The position numbers and the translations under genes are program-made. 18,572 nt of DNA from Nanobdellota archaeon (GTDB taxonomy: Archaea > Nanobdellota > Nanobdellia > Woesearchaeales > GW2011-AR15). The stretch lies in assembly GCA_018815145.1 (NCBI GenBank), contig JAHIYL010000282.1, positions 1-18,572 of the forward strand, given 5' to 3'. The notes beneath the pieces are model-generated. The model ran no database searches and was not told where the DNA came from. It saw nothing but the letters and a program-made list of their open reading frames with translations. Numbering within the stretch: position 1 is the first letter of the stretch; each line of letters starts with the position of its first letter. Shown here piece after piece: positions 1 through 7,119 of the stretch.

Positions 1-59
1 GGCACTAATACTGAACCAACATATCCCGCACCACCAGTCACCAATACTCTTTTTTTCAT
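1..59 (-). CDS. NAD-dependent epimerase/dehydratase (extended SDR), N-terminal fragment
   Basis: Only the first 19 codons are in the window; the rest lies beyond the left edge. Reading leftward from the ATG at 57-59 gives MKKRVLVTGGAGYVGSVLV. The beta-strand followed by T-G-G-A-G-Y-V-G is the Rossmann dinucleotide-binding motif (GxxGxxG) at the very start of extended short-chain dehydrogenases acting on NDP-sugars. A G-rich stretch (on the minus strand, complement of 70-74) lies about 10 nt before the ATG and could serve as ribosome binding site. It is transcribed away from the nonulosonate operon. A nucleotide-sugar epimerase or 4,6-dehydratase would fit the neighbourhood, but the substrate cannot be read from this fragment. 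Confidence 0.8.
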   Translation of the reverse strand, partial: MKKRVLVTGGAGYVGSVLV

Positions 60-92
60 TATTTAAATCCCCCCTTTATTGTTATCATTTTC

Positions 93-105
93 TCCAATTA
101 TTGGA
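93..105. repeat. 13-nt inverted repeat in divergent intergenic region
   Basis: TCCAAT-T-ATTGGA is a perfect 6-bp inverted repeat around one central base. It lies between two divergently transcribed sugar genes, about 35 bp from the leftward start and about 140 bp from the rightward one. It could be an operator or a small hairpin, but short AT-rich palindromes also arise by chance. Confidence 0.35.
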
Positions 106-162
106 AAATATTTATTTTTTCTATACATGGCACAACCCATTTTAAGATATTATACGTCTTTA

Positions 163-170
163 TTAAATAT
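163..170 (+). promoter_or_regulatory. candidate TATA box for the nonulosonate operon
   Basis: TTAAATAT resembles the archaeal TATA element. By the usual spacing transcription would begin near 190-195, giving a leader of about 50 nt that contains a GGGG stretch (231-234) upstream of the ATG at 244. A second A/T-rich candidate lies at 141-155. Neither is proven; the 184-bp divergent spacer must hold the operon promoter unless transcription comes from elsewhere. Confidence 0.35.
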
Positions 171-243
171 TCTGCATAAGGCAGTGTAAAACCAAAAATA
201 ATAATAATCAACTTGTTTTATTCAGAATAAGGGGAAAAAGAAG

Positions 244-1680
244 ATGTTTACAAAAAAAAACAGGGTTCTATTGATAAATCATGATGTCTATCAGGATGAT
301 AACCAGTTTCCTCTTGGTCCTGCATACCTTGCAGCTGTCCTGCACGAAAAAGGCGCATATGTTGAAGCATATTGTATGGATGTATTCCATCATACAAATG
401 AAGAGCTTGCAGAATACCTTGATAATAATGAGTATGACATCATAGGAATAGGGTATATGGCAGCAAGATTCAAAGAGACTGTGCAGGAACTTTGTCAGGT
501 TATCAATGAACACAAGAAGAATGCATGGCTGGTTCTTGGCGGGCCGGGCCCTTCTCCTATTCCGGAATATTCTTTGAGAGAGACAGGTGCGGATGCTGTT
601 GCAGTCGGTGAAGCCGAGAACACGATAATTGATCTGTTGGACTGCAAGGTAAACAAAAAAGATTTATCAAAAGTTGCAGGCATTGCTTTTCTTGACAATG
701 GCAGGTTTGTAAAAACAATACAGAATCGTGTAGTAAGAAACCTGGATAAACTTCCGCTTCCTTTGTGGGAGATATTCCCGATGGAAAGGTACACCACCTG
801 CATAAAGGGATATAACCAGAAAGAGGAAGAGAAGAGTTTTTTTGTGATTTCAAGCAGAGGCTGTGTGAACAGATGTAATTTTTGCTATAGGATGGAAGCA
901 GGAATCCGGCTTAGAAGCATAAAGAGTGTGGTGGAGGAGCTCAGCATACTCTACAACAAGTATGGGGTGAACAACATCTATTTTCAGGATGAGCTTTTTG
1001 TCGTGAACAAAAAAAGGCTTTTGGAGTTGGAAAATGAACTTAATAAAGCAAGGATCAAAACCAAGTTCTGGTGCAATGCCAGGGCAGACATAATGGATGA
1101 GGAGATGATAGAGATACTCAAGAGATGCGGCTGCCAATTCATAAATTTTGGTTTTGAATCCAGCAGTGATAAGGTTTTGAAGCTGATGAACAAGAATGTC
1201 TCTGTGGATGATAATATTAAAGCTCTTGAAGCAGTAAAAAAAGTAGGCGGGATCGGCATGGGGCTTAACTTCATCTGGAATAATTTTGGAGATGATGAAC
1301 ATACGCTTTGGGAAAATGTAAGGCTCATAAAAAAATACAATACTTATTATCAGTGCAGGACAATCAAACCTACAACACCTTATCCGGGCGCAGATCTTTA
1401 TGATACTCTTGTTGAGAAAGGGAAACTGGGAGGTCCTGAAGATTTTTTTAATAAATTCAGGAATTCTGACCTGATGCTTGTAAACATAATGGAAATGTCA
1501 GATAAAGAAGCATACAGGCTTTTGCTTGAGGCAAATACAGATTTGATCATGGATCATTATACTCATGTTGACGGGGATATTGATGAAGCAAAGACACTCA
1601 TCAAAAACCTGGCAGACCTGTATGCCGGCGAGGAGATCAAGTTCAGGGGAGTGAGGCATTACAAAAAAGATGATAAATAA
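244..1680 (+). CDS. B12-binding-domain radical SAM protein
   Basis: Residues about 5-135 match a cobalamin-binding-type Rossmann domain as found in class B radical SAM enzymes (PLGPAYLAAVLHEKG near residues 24-37, LVLGGPGPSP near 96-105, then GADAVAVGEAE). The radical SAM core follows with the 4Fe-4S motif C207-x3-C211-x2-C214 and later strands containing FGFESSSD. The cobalamin-coordinating His motif DxHxxG is not evident, as in many members of this class, so B12 dependence is uncertain. Family members methylate or rearrange unactivated carbons; the substrate here is unknown. It is the first gene of the operon, 21 nt before neuA, so a sugar or lipid-carrier modification linked to the nonulosonate pathway is inferred. 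The ATG at 244 has a purine-rich leader (GGGGAAAAAGAAG). Confidence 0.85.
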   Translation: MFTKKNRVLLINHDVYQDDNQFPLGPAYLAAVLHEKGAYVEAYCMDVFHHTNEELAEYLDNNEYDIIGIGYMAARFKETVQELCQVINEHKKNAWLVLGGPGPSPIPEYSLRETGADAVAVGEAENTIIDLLDCKVNKKDLSKVAGIAFLDNGRFVKTIQNRVVRNLDKLPLPLWEIFPMERYTTCIKGYNQKEEEKSFFVISSRGCVNRCNFCYRMEAGIRLRSIKSVVEELSILYNKYGVNNIYFQDELFVVNKKRLLELENELNKARIKTKFWCNARADIMDEEMIEILKRCGCQFINFGFESSSDKVLKLMNKNVSVDDNIKALEAVKKVGGIGMGLNFIWNNFGDDEHTLWENVRLIKKYNTYYQCRTIKPTTPYPGADLYDTLVEKGKLGGPEDFFNKFRNSDLMLVNIMEMSDKEAYRLLLEANTDLIMDHYTHVDGDIDEAKTLIKNLADLYAGEEIKFRGVRHYKKDDK

Positions 1681-1701
1681 TATCATTTGAAAAGGTGGCA
1701 A

Positions 1702-2376
1702 ATGTACAAAAATAAAAAAATAATATCACTGATTCCTGCGAGAGGCGGAAGTAAAGGAATTCCCAGAAAGAATATCAGGGATCTGGCAGGAAAACCATTG
1801 ATTGCATATTCTATTGAACAGTCAATCTCATGTGAGTTGATAGATAGAACATATGTATCAACTGAAGATGAAGAGATTGCAGGTATTTCAAGAAAATGTG
1901 GCGCAGAGATTATAGTAAGACCACCAGAATTCGCAACTGACACTGCTAAAACAGAAGATGTTGTAAAGCATGCATTGACAGTCATAAAAGAAAAATCTGA
2001 TATTATAGTCCTTCTTCAGCCAACAAGTCCGTTGAGAAAACAAAAGACAATTGAAATGGCAATAACAACATTTATTGATAATATGCAAAAATATGATTTT
2101 TTGATGCCCCTTCATAAAGCAGAACTAAAGAGGGGAAAAATTGAGAACAGAATATATGTTCCAGAGGTAAAAGAGGAAACCAGAAGACAAGATTTGGATG
2201 AGACTTTTTTTGAATGTGGTACAATTTTCATCTATAAATCTGATCTTATACGTGGAAAAGAAAAACCAATGCAGAAAATAATGCCTTTTGTTATCAAGAG
2301 TCGTATTGAAGCACTGGATATTGATTCAGAAGAGGATTTCAGACTCGCTGAAAACATATTGCTTGCAAGAAAATGA
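1702..2376 (+). CDS. neuA: CMP-nonulosonate (sialic/legionaminic acid) cytidylyltransferase
   Basis: Couples CTP to a nonulosonic acid, releasing pyrophosphate and giving the CMP-sugar used by transferases. The 224-residue protein has the nucleotide-binding start LIPARGGSKGIPRKN (residues 10-24), the LLQPTSPLR strand-turn (104-112) and the late acidic pair D206/D208 in ALDIDSEEDF that belongs to the metal site of this family. Length is typical of the bacterial NeuA/LegF/PseF class. I chose the ATG at 1702 because AGGTG (1693-1697) precedes it; a TTG at 1687 is also in frame but would put that site inside the gene. The stop overlaps the start of neuB as ATGA, suggesting coupled translation. 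NeuA, LegF and PseF cannot be told apart by eye, so the exact sugar remains open. Confidence 0.9.
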   Translation: MYKNKKIISLIPARGGSKGIPRKNIRDLAGKPLIAYSIEQSISCELIDRTYVSTEDEEIAGISRKCGAEIIVRPPEFATDTAKTEDVVKHALTVIKEKSDIIVLLQPTSPLRKQKTIEMAITTFIDNMQKYDFLMPLHKAELKRGKIENRIYVPEVKEETRRQDLDETFFECGTIFIYKSDLIRGKEKPMQKIMPFVIKSRIEALDIDSEEDFRLAENILLARK

Positions 2377-3413
2377 AGAACGAAATCACTATTGGAAATC
2401 GGAAGATCGGGCCAGAGCACAAACCTTTAGTTATTGCTGAAATAGGAATCAACCATGGGGGAAGTCTAAAGACAGCAAAAGAAATGGTGGATGCAGCAAG
2501 CTGTGCAGGAGTTGAAGTTGTGAAGCACCAGACACATATTGTTGGTGATGAAATGGTGCCGATTGCCAAAAAGATAATTCCCGGAAATGCTACTGCTTCT
2601 ATATATGAAATAATGGAAAGATGCGCACTGTCTGAAGAAGATGAAATGGTACTGAAAGCATATGTAGAATCAAAAGAGATGATATTCATAAGCACTCCTT
2701 TTTCAAGGGCTGCTGCAGACAGGCTGAATAGGATGGATGTTCATGCATACAAGATTGGTTCAGGTGAATGCAATAATTATCCCCTGATAGAACACATATC
2801 AAGATTTGGAAAGCCAGTCATCTTAAGCACAGGGATGAATACAATAGAGAGCATCAAAAAGGCTGTCGGAATTTTTAAGAAATACAGTGTAGAATTTGCT
2901 CTACTTCACACCACTAATCTATATCCCACGCCAAATCATCTGGTGAGGCTTGGCGCCATGGTAGAAATGGCAGAGTCTTTTCCTGATGTGCCTTTTGGAT
3001 TGTCTGATCATACACTTACCAATCATGCATGTTTTGGAGCAGTTGCATTAGGTGCATCAATACTTGAAAGGCATTTTACTGACCATTCCAACAGGACCGG
3101 ACCGGATATCATGTGCTCCATGGATGAGGATGCATGCAGAGAGCTGATAAAGGGCAGCGAGATATTGTTCCTTCAGAGAGGCGGTAAAAAGGAGCCTGCA
3201 AAAGAAGAGCAAGTGACTATAAGCTTTGCATATGCCTGTGTTGTATCAATAAAAAACATTAAAAAAGGAGAGAAGCTTTCAAAAGATAACATTTGGGTAA
3301 AAAGGCCGGGAACAGGTGAGATTCTGGCTGAGAGATTTGAAGCAGTTCTTGGCAAAATAGCAAAGAATGACATAGATAAAGATATGCAGATAAGGCAGTC
3401 TGATTTTGAATAG
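2373..3413 (+). CDS. neuB: N-acetylneuraminate/legionaminate synthase (NeuB family)
   Basis: Condenses phosphoenolpyruvate with a six-carbon N-acetyl sugar (ManNAc or its 2,4-diacetamido-6-deoxy analogue) to form a nine-carbon nonulosonic acid. The TIM barrel shows AEIGINHGG (22-30), a Lys and Gln pair K51/Q53, KIGSGE (127-132), STGM (152-155), SDHT with H213 and ERHFTD with H234; the two His match the metal ligands of NeuB. The C-terminal antifreeze-like SAF domain begins near residue 285 and keeps the substrate-contacting Arg in VKRPGTG (R311). At 346 residues it is full length. It overlaps neuA by 4 nt. Sialic, legionaminic and pseudaminic versions share these motifs; NeuC next door favours the ManNAc-type (sialic or legionaminic) configuration. 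Confidence 0.93.
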   Translation: MKNEITIGNRKIGPEHKPLVIAEIGINHGGSLKTAKEMVDAASCAGVEVVKHQTHIVGDEMVPIAKKIIPGNATASIYEIMERCALSEEDEMVLKAYVESKEMIFISTPFSRAAADRLNRMDVHAYKIGSGECNNYPLIEHISRFGKPVILSTGMNTIESIKKAVGIFKKYSVEFALLHTTNLYPTPNHLVRLGAMVEMAESFPDVPFGLSDHTLTNHACFGAVALGASILERHFTDHSNRTGPDIMCSMDEDACRELIKGSEILFLQRGGKKEPAKEEQVTISFAYACVVSIKNIKKGEKLSKDNIWVKRPGTGEILAERFEAVLGKIAKNDIDKDMQIRQSDFE

Positions 3414-3456
3414 AAAGGAATCAGGGAAACTGCACATAGTACAAGAATCTTTGAAG

Positions 3457-4506
3457 ATGAAAGACAACAAATATCTTATTAAAGGAGTAAGCAGGCATTA
3501 CTCTAAGCCTATGAACATGCTCAGCCTGAATCGTACGCCTGAATGGAAACTGGATATAGCAAGCAAGCAGAAAAAATTATCAGGCCTTCTGCTTGACAGG
3601 TGCATTGCATTAGACTGCTGTCCGATATGCATGTCAAAGGAGCATCGGCTCTTTGTCAGCATATTTGATTATCCCTTCCATCAATGTGATGCATGCGGCC
3701 ATATCTTCAGCCAGCGGCCGCCTGCAACAGACGCAATCAGGGACCTCTACAATGAGCACCAAGATTCCAATGATACAAAGGCTGTTCAGTCAGAAGTCTA
3801 TGCCAAAAAAGAATTATATAAAAAAAGAGTAGCTAATATCGCCAGGCCGAAGGTGAATTTTGTGAATAAAATCGTCAAAGAAAAGGGCAGATGGGTCGAT
3901 ATTGGGGCAGGTGTCGGAGACATTGTAGCCAGTGCAAAAGAGTCGGGCTGGGACGCTATTGGTCTGGAAAGCGATTTGGCTGAAATAAGGTTTGCAGAAC
4001 AGATGGGAACAAAGCTTGTCAATGCTTTTATTGATGAATCAAACATGGACAGATACCTTAAAGGTGCAAAGTTAGTTTCATTGTTCAATGTACTGGAACA
4101 CATACCTTCACCAGGTGAATTTATGAGGCTTGTGAGCAGCAGTATTCCTGATGGAACCAATGTGGTGATAGAAGTACCAAGACATCCATCCATAAGTTCT
4201 TTTGCGAACAAGGCGTTTCCAGAATATGCAGCAAGACATATTTATCCTCCGGACCATCTTCATATATTTACTGAAAAGTCATTGGATATTATCCTTAAGG
4301 AAAATCATTTAAATATTGAAGCAATATGGTTGTTTGGCCAGGATATTTTTGAGACATTTTCAAGCATGGCAATCAAGGGAGGACATGAAAATCAGGCCTT
4401 GTTCTCACCTGTTCTGGAAAGCGTCAACAATCTCCAGGCAGATGTAGATAAGGCAGATCTATCAGACACAATGATTGTTGTAGCAGTCAAAAGAAAGGCA
4501 GTATGA
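3457..4506 (+). CDS. SAM-dependent methyltransferase with N-terminal zinc-ribbon-like module
   Basis: Residues 55-80 carry two CxxC knuckles (C55-x2-C58 and C77-x2-C80), which look like a zinc ribbon. Behind them is a class I methyltransferase fold with the SAM motif VDIGAGVGD (about 147-155), the LFNVLEHIP segment (about 209-217) and PPDHLHIFTEKSL near the end of the domain. This architecture is common in sugar C- or O-methyltransferases of glycan clusters. The target is unknown. It sits between neuB and neuC, so action on the nonulosonate or its precursor is plausible. I start at the ATG at 3457; a TTG at 3406 overlapping neuB is in frame and would add 17 residues that show no recognisable motif. 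No clear ribosome binding site precedes either start. Confidence 0.82.
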   Translation: MKDNKYLIKGVSRHYSKPMNMLSLNRTPEWKLDIASKQKKLSGLLLDRCIALDCCPICMSKEHRLFVSIFDYPFHQCDACGHIFSQRPPATDAIRDLYNEHQDSNDTKAVQSEVYAKKELYKKRVANIARPKVNFVNKIVKEKGRWVDIGAGVGDIVASAKESGWDAIGLESDLAEIRFAEQMGTKLVNAFIDESNMDRYLKGAKLVSLFNVLEHIPSPGEFMRLVSSSIPDGTNVVIEVPRHPSISSFANKAFPEYAARHIYPPDHLHIFTEKSLDIILKENHLNIEAIWLFGQDIFETFSSMAIKGGHENQALFSPVLESVNNLQADVDKADLSDTMIVVAVKRKAV

Positions 4507-4525
4507 AAAAGAACAAGTTTTTAAG

Positions 4526-5665
4526 ATGGAAAAAATAAAAATAAAAATTGTTTTTGTGACAGGGACCAGGGCAGATTTCGGCAAACTGAAACCTCTTATG
4601 AATAAAATCGAACATTCCGACTGTTTTGAATGCTATATCTTTGCGACAGGCATGCATGTAATGGTCAAATACGGCTTCACTGTGAGCGAGATCCAGAAGA
4701 ACAACTATGAATATATATATTCCTTTATCAATCAGAGTGAAGGTCAGACAACTGATATCATCTTATCAAATACAATTATCGGGTTTGGCAATTATATCCG
4801 TGAGATCAAACCAGACATGATTGTCGTCCATGGTGACAGGATCGAAGCACTTGGAGCAGCGATGTCAGGTGCACTGAACAATATCCTGGTTGCACATATT
4901 GAAGGCGGAGAAGTATCAGGGACCATTGATGAGTCCATGAGGCATTCCATAACTAAGATGTCGCACATCCATTTTGTATCGAACAATGAGGCAAAGAATC
5001 GCATCATCAGGATGGGCGAGGACCAGAAAAACATTTTTGTTATCGGTTCTCCTGAGATAGATATAATGCTTTCAAAAAACCTTCCTTCTATTGATGTTGC
5101 CAAGAGATATTATGAAATAAATTTTGACAGGTATTCAATATTCATATATCATCCTGTGACAACAGAACAGGAAAGCCTGGAAAAAGATGTCAATGAAGTC
5201 ATCACCGGTCTGATAAATTCAGGGAAGAATTATGTGGTCATCCATCCTAACAATGATCCGGGTTCTGAGATCATCCTGAATACCTTCAGAAGACTTGAGA
5301 ACAACAGGAACTTCAGGCTTTTTTCGTCCTTGAGATTTGAATACTATCTCACTCTTCTGAAAAATTCTGATTTTATCATAGGGAATTCAAGCAGCGGAGT
5401 AAGGGAAGCAGGGATATATGGTGTCCCTTCCATCAATATCGGCTCAAGGCAGAAAAACAGAAGCAGGAACAATTCAATAATTAATGTCAATGCTGACCAT
5501 GATGAGATACTCAGGGCAATAGGGAATGTCAAAATGGCAAAAAAAGAAAAATTCTATGAATTCGGCGAGGGCAAGAGCGCAGACAAGTTCTTTGAGATTG
5601 TGTCGAAAAAAGACATTTTCAATATCCCTATCCAAAAGAGATTCTGTGATATTTGCCAATTATGA
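4526..5665 (+). CDS. neuC: UDP-N-acetylglucosamine 2-epimerase, hydrolysing (NeuC/LegG type)
   Basis: Converts a UDP-N-acetyl sugar into the free 2-epimer plus UDP, supplying the substrate of NeuB. The 379-residue protein has the GT-B-like epimerase fold: GTRADFGKLKPL (13-24), VVHGDR (100-105), EGGEVSGTIDE (126-136), the FVIGSPEID strand, and the UDP-binding NSSSGVREAG (287-296). In the sialic acid route the product is ManNAc; in the legionaminic route the LegG homologue acts on a 2,4-diacetamido-6-deoxy sugar, and the motifs visible here do not separate the two. The last residues (RFCDICQL) extend beyond the usual end and contain a lone CxxC of unknown meaning. Its TGA overlaps the next ATG (ATGA at 5662-5665), so translation of the amidotransferase is probably coupled. 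Confidence 0.9.
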   Translation: MEKIKIKIVFVTGTRADFGKLKPLMNKIEHSDCFECYIFATGMHVMVKYGFTVSEIQKNNYEYIYSFINQSEGQTTDIILSNTIIGFGNYIREIKPDMIVVHGDRIEALGAAMSGALNNILVAHIEGGEVSGTIDESMRHSITKMSHIHFVSNNEAKNRIIRMGEDQKNIFVIGSPEIDIMLSKNLPSIDVAKRYYEINFDRYSIFIYHPVTTEQESLEKDVNEVITGLINSGKNYVVIHPNNDPGSEIILNTFRRLENNRNFRLFSSLRFEYYLTLLKNSDFIIGNSSSGVREAGIYGVPSINIGSRQKNRSRNNSIINVNADHDEILRAIGNVKMAKKEKFYEFGEGKSADKFFEIVSKKDIFNIPIQKRFCDICQL

Positions 5666-7104
5666 AAATGAGTAAGCTAAGAATAATTTCGCGTCTGGAT
5701 GTCAAAGGTCCGAATGTTGTGAAGGGCATAAATCTGGAAGGTCTTAGGGTAGTTGGAAATCCGGCAATCCTTGCAAGGAAATACTATGAAGAGGGTGCAG
5801 ATGAGCTGCTCTACGTAGACATTGTCGCAAGTCTATATGAAAGGAACAGCCTGCTTGATATTATAAAAGAGACCACTTCTCTTGGTGTATTTATGCCGAT
5901 CACTGTCGGAGGAGGGATAAGGACCCTTGATGATATCAGGGCGGCCCTGAAAGTAGGTGCAGATAAGGTCGCAATAAATACAGCAGCAATAAAGAATCCC
6001 CAATTGATAAAAGATGCTTCAGAGATGTTCGGCTCTGCAAATATTGTCGGTTCAATTGAAGCGAAAAAGATAAGGGAGAACTATTGGGAGGCATATTTTG
6101 ACAATGGCAGGGAGAAGACAGGGATTGATGCAGTAGCCTGGGCAAAAAAACTTGCAGAGTTTGGTGCTGGTGAGCTTCTGATTACTTCAGTTGACAAGGA
6201 AGGTGTAGAGGAAGGCTATGATATTGAACTGTTGAAAGCTATCTCAAATCAGGTATCTGTCCCATGTGTCGCAAGCGGGGGAGCAGGCAGCCTTAGCCAG
6301 ATGCTTGAATGTGCTGTCAAAACAAAATGTGCAGGCATCTCTGTTGCTTCGCTTCTCCACTATGATAAAATAAGCATCCCTGAAATAAAATCATTTCTTC
6401 AGAAAAATCAGATTTTGGTAAGGCCAGTATCGTCATCTGGCAAGATATATAGGCTGTCAAAGTCAAAGAAAGTTTCGGTTATTGACACATCACTTGGCAA
6501 TATCAGCAGTGTTGCCAATGCTTTTTCAAATATTGGTGCAGATGTCAGTTTGATTTATACACCCGAAGAAATCAGCAGGGCAGAGTATCTGGTGTTGCCC
6601 GGAGTGGGTTCTTTTTCCGATGGCATGGACAGCATAAGGAAACTTAAGGCAGAAGAAGCAATAAAAGCGCATATAAGAAAGAACAACCCATTTTTCGGCA
6701 TCTGCCTCGGGATGCAGCTCCTGATGGAAGAAGGCACAGAATTTGGAAGACATAAGGGGTTAGGCATCATCAAAGGAGAAGCACCCCAATTGCCGGATCC
6801 ATCCGAAGTGAAAGAGGAAGGTTACAGGCTGCCGCATATAGGGTGGGACAGGCTGATCGAGAATAATGTTTCAGCAGGGTGGAAAAATTCAATACTGTCT
6901 GACCTGGTTGATTCTTCAGAAGTCTATTTTGTCCATTCATATGTCTGCTCACCAAAAGAGAGAGAGGACATACTTGCAGAGACTGAGTATGGCGGACAAA
7001 GATTCTGCTCTGCAATAAAAAAAGATAACATTTATGGCTGCCAGTTTCATCCTGAAAAGAGCGGAGCAGTGGGGCAGTCGATACTTTACAATTTTTTAAA
7101 ATGA
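5662..7104 (+). CDS. hisF-hisH: HisF-HisH fusion: single-chain glutaminase and ammonia-channel barrel for sugar amidination
   Basis: One 480-residue chain joins a HisF-like barrel (about 1-255) to a HisH-like class I glutaminase (about 268-480) through a short Ser/Lys-rich linker. The glutaminase has PGVGSFSDGM, catalytic C348 in GICLGMQ and H463/E465 in GCQFHPEK, so glutamine hydrolysis should work. In the barrel D13 (T. maritima HisF D11) and K21 (K19) are kept, as is the ammonia gate R7, E48, K102 and E171 (R5, E46, K99, E167). The second cyclase acid is E133 instead of D130, and the D176 position is E180. No other histidine genes are nearby, and a WbpG/PseA-type amidotransferase follows 15 nt later. 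Inference: it feeds ammonia to that enzyme. Start chosen at the ATG overlapping the neuC stop; ATG 5668 is possible. Confidence 0.92.
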   Translation: MKMSKLRIISRLDVKGPNVVKGINLEGLRVVGNPAILARKYYEEGADELLYVDIVASLYERNSLLDIIKETTSLGVFMPITVGGGIRTLDDIRAALKVGADKVAINTAAIKNPQLIKDASEMFGSANIVGSIEAKKIRENYWEAYFDNGREKTGIDAVAWAKKLAEFGAGELLITSVDKEGVEEGYDIELLKAISNQVSVPCVASGGAGSLSQMLECAVKTKCAGISVASLLHYDKISIPEIKSFLQKNQILVRPVSSSGKIYRLSKSKKVSVIDTSLGNISSVANAFSNIGADVSLIYTPEEISRAEYLVLPGVGSFSDGMDSIRKLKAEEAIKAHIRKNNPFFGICLGMQLLMEEGTEFGRHKGLGIIKGEAPQLPDPSEVKEEGYRLPHIGWDRLIENNVSAGWKNSILSDLVDSSEVYFVHSYVCSPKEREDILAETEYGGQRFCSAIKKDNIYGCQFHPEKSGAVGQSILYNFLK

Positions 7105-7119
7105 TTATTGGTGATAAAA

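Noticed and set aside
3406..3456. Upstream TTG start for the zinc-ribbon methyltransferase
   Set aside because: It would overlap neuB by 8 nt with a rare start codon, and the added residues show no conserved feature; it cannot be fully excluded.
5662..7104. Histidine biosynthesis gene
   Set aside because: No other his genes nearby, the cyclase Asp130 equivalent is Glu, and the gene is coupled to neuC and followed by a WbpG/PseA-type amidotransferase.
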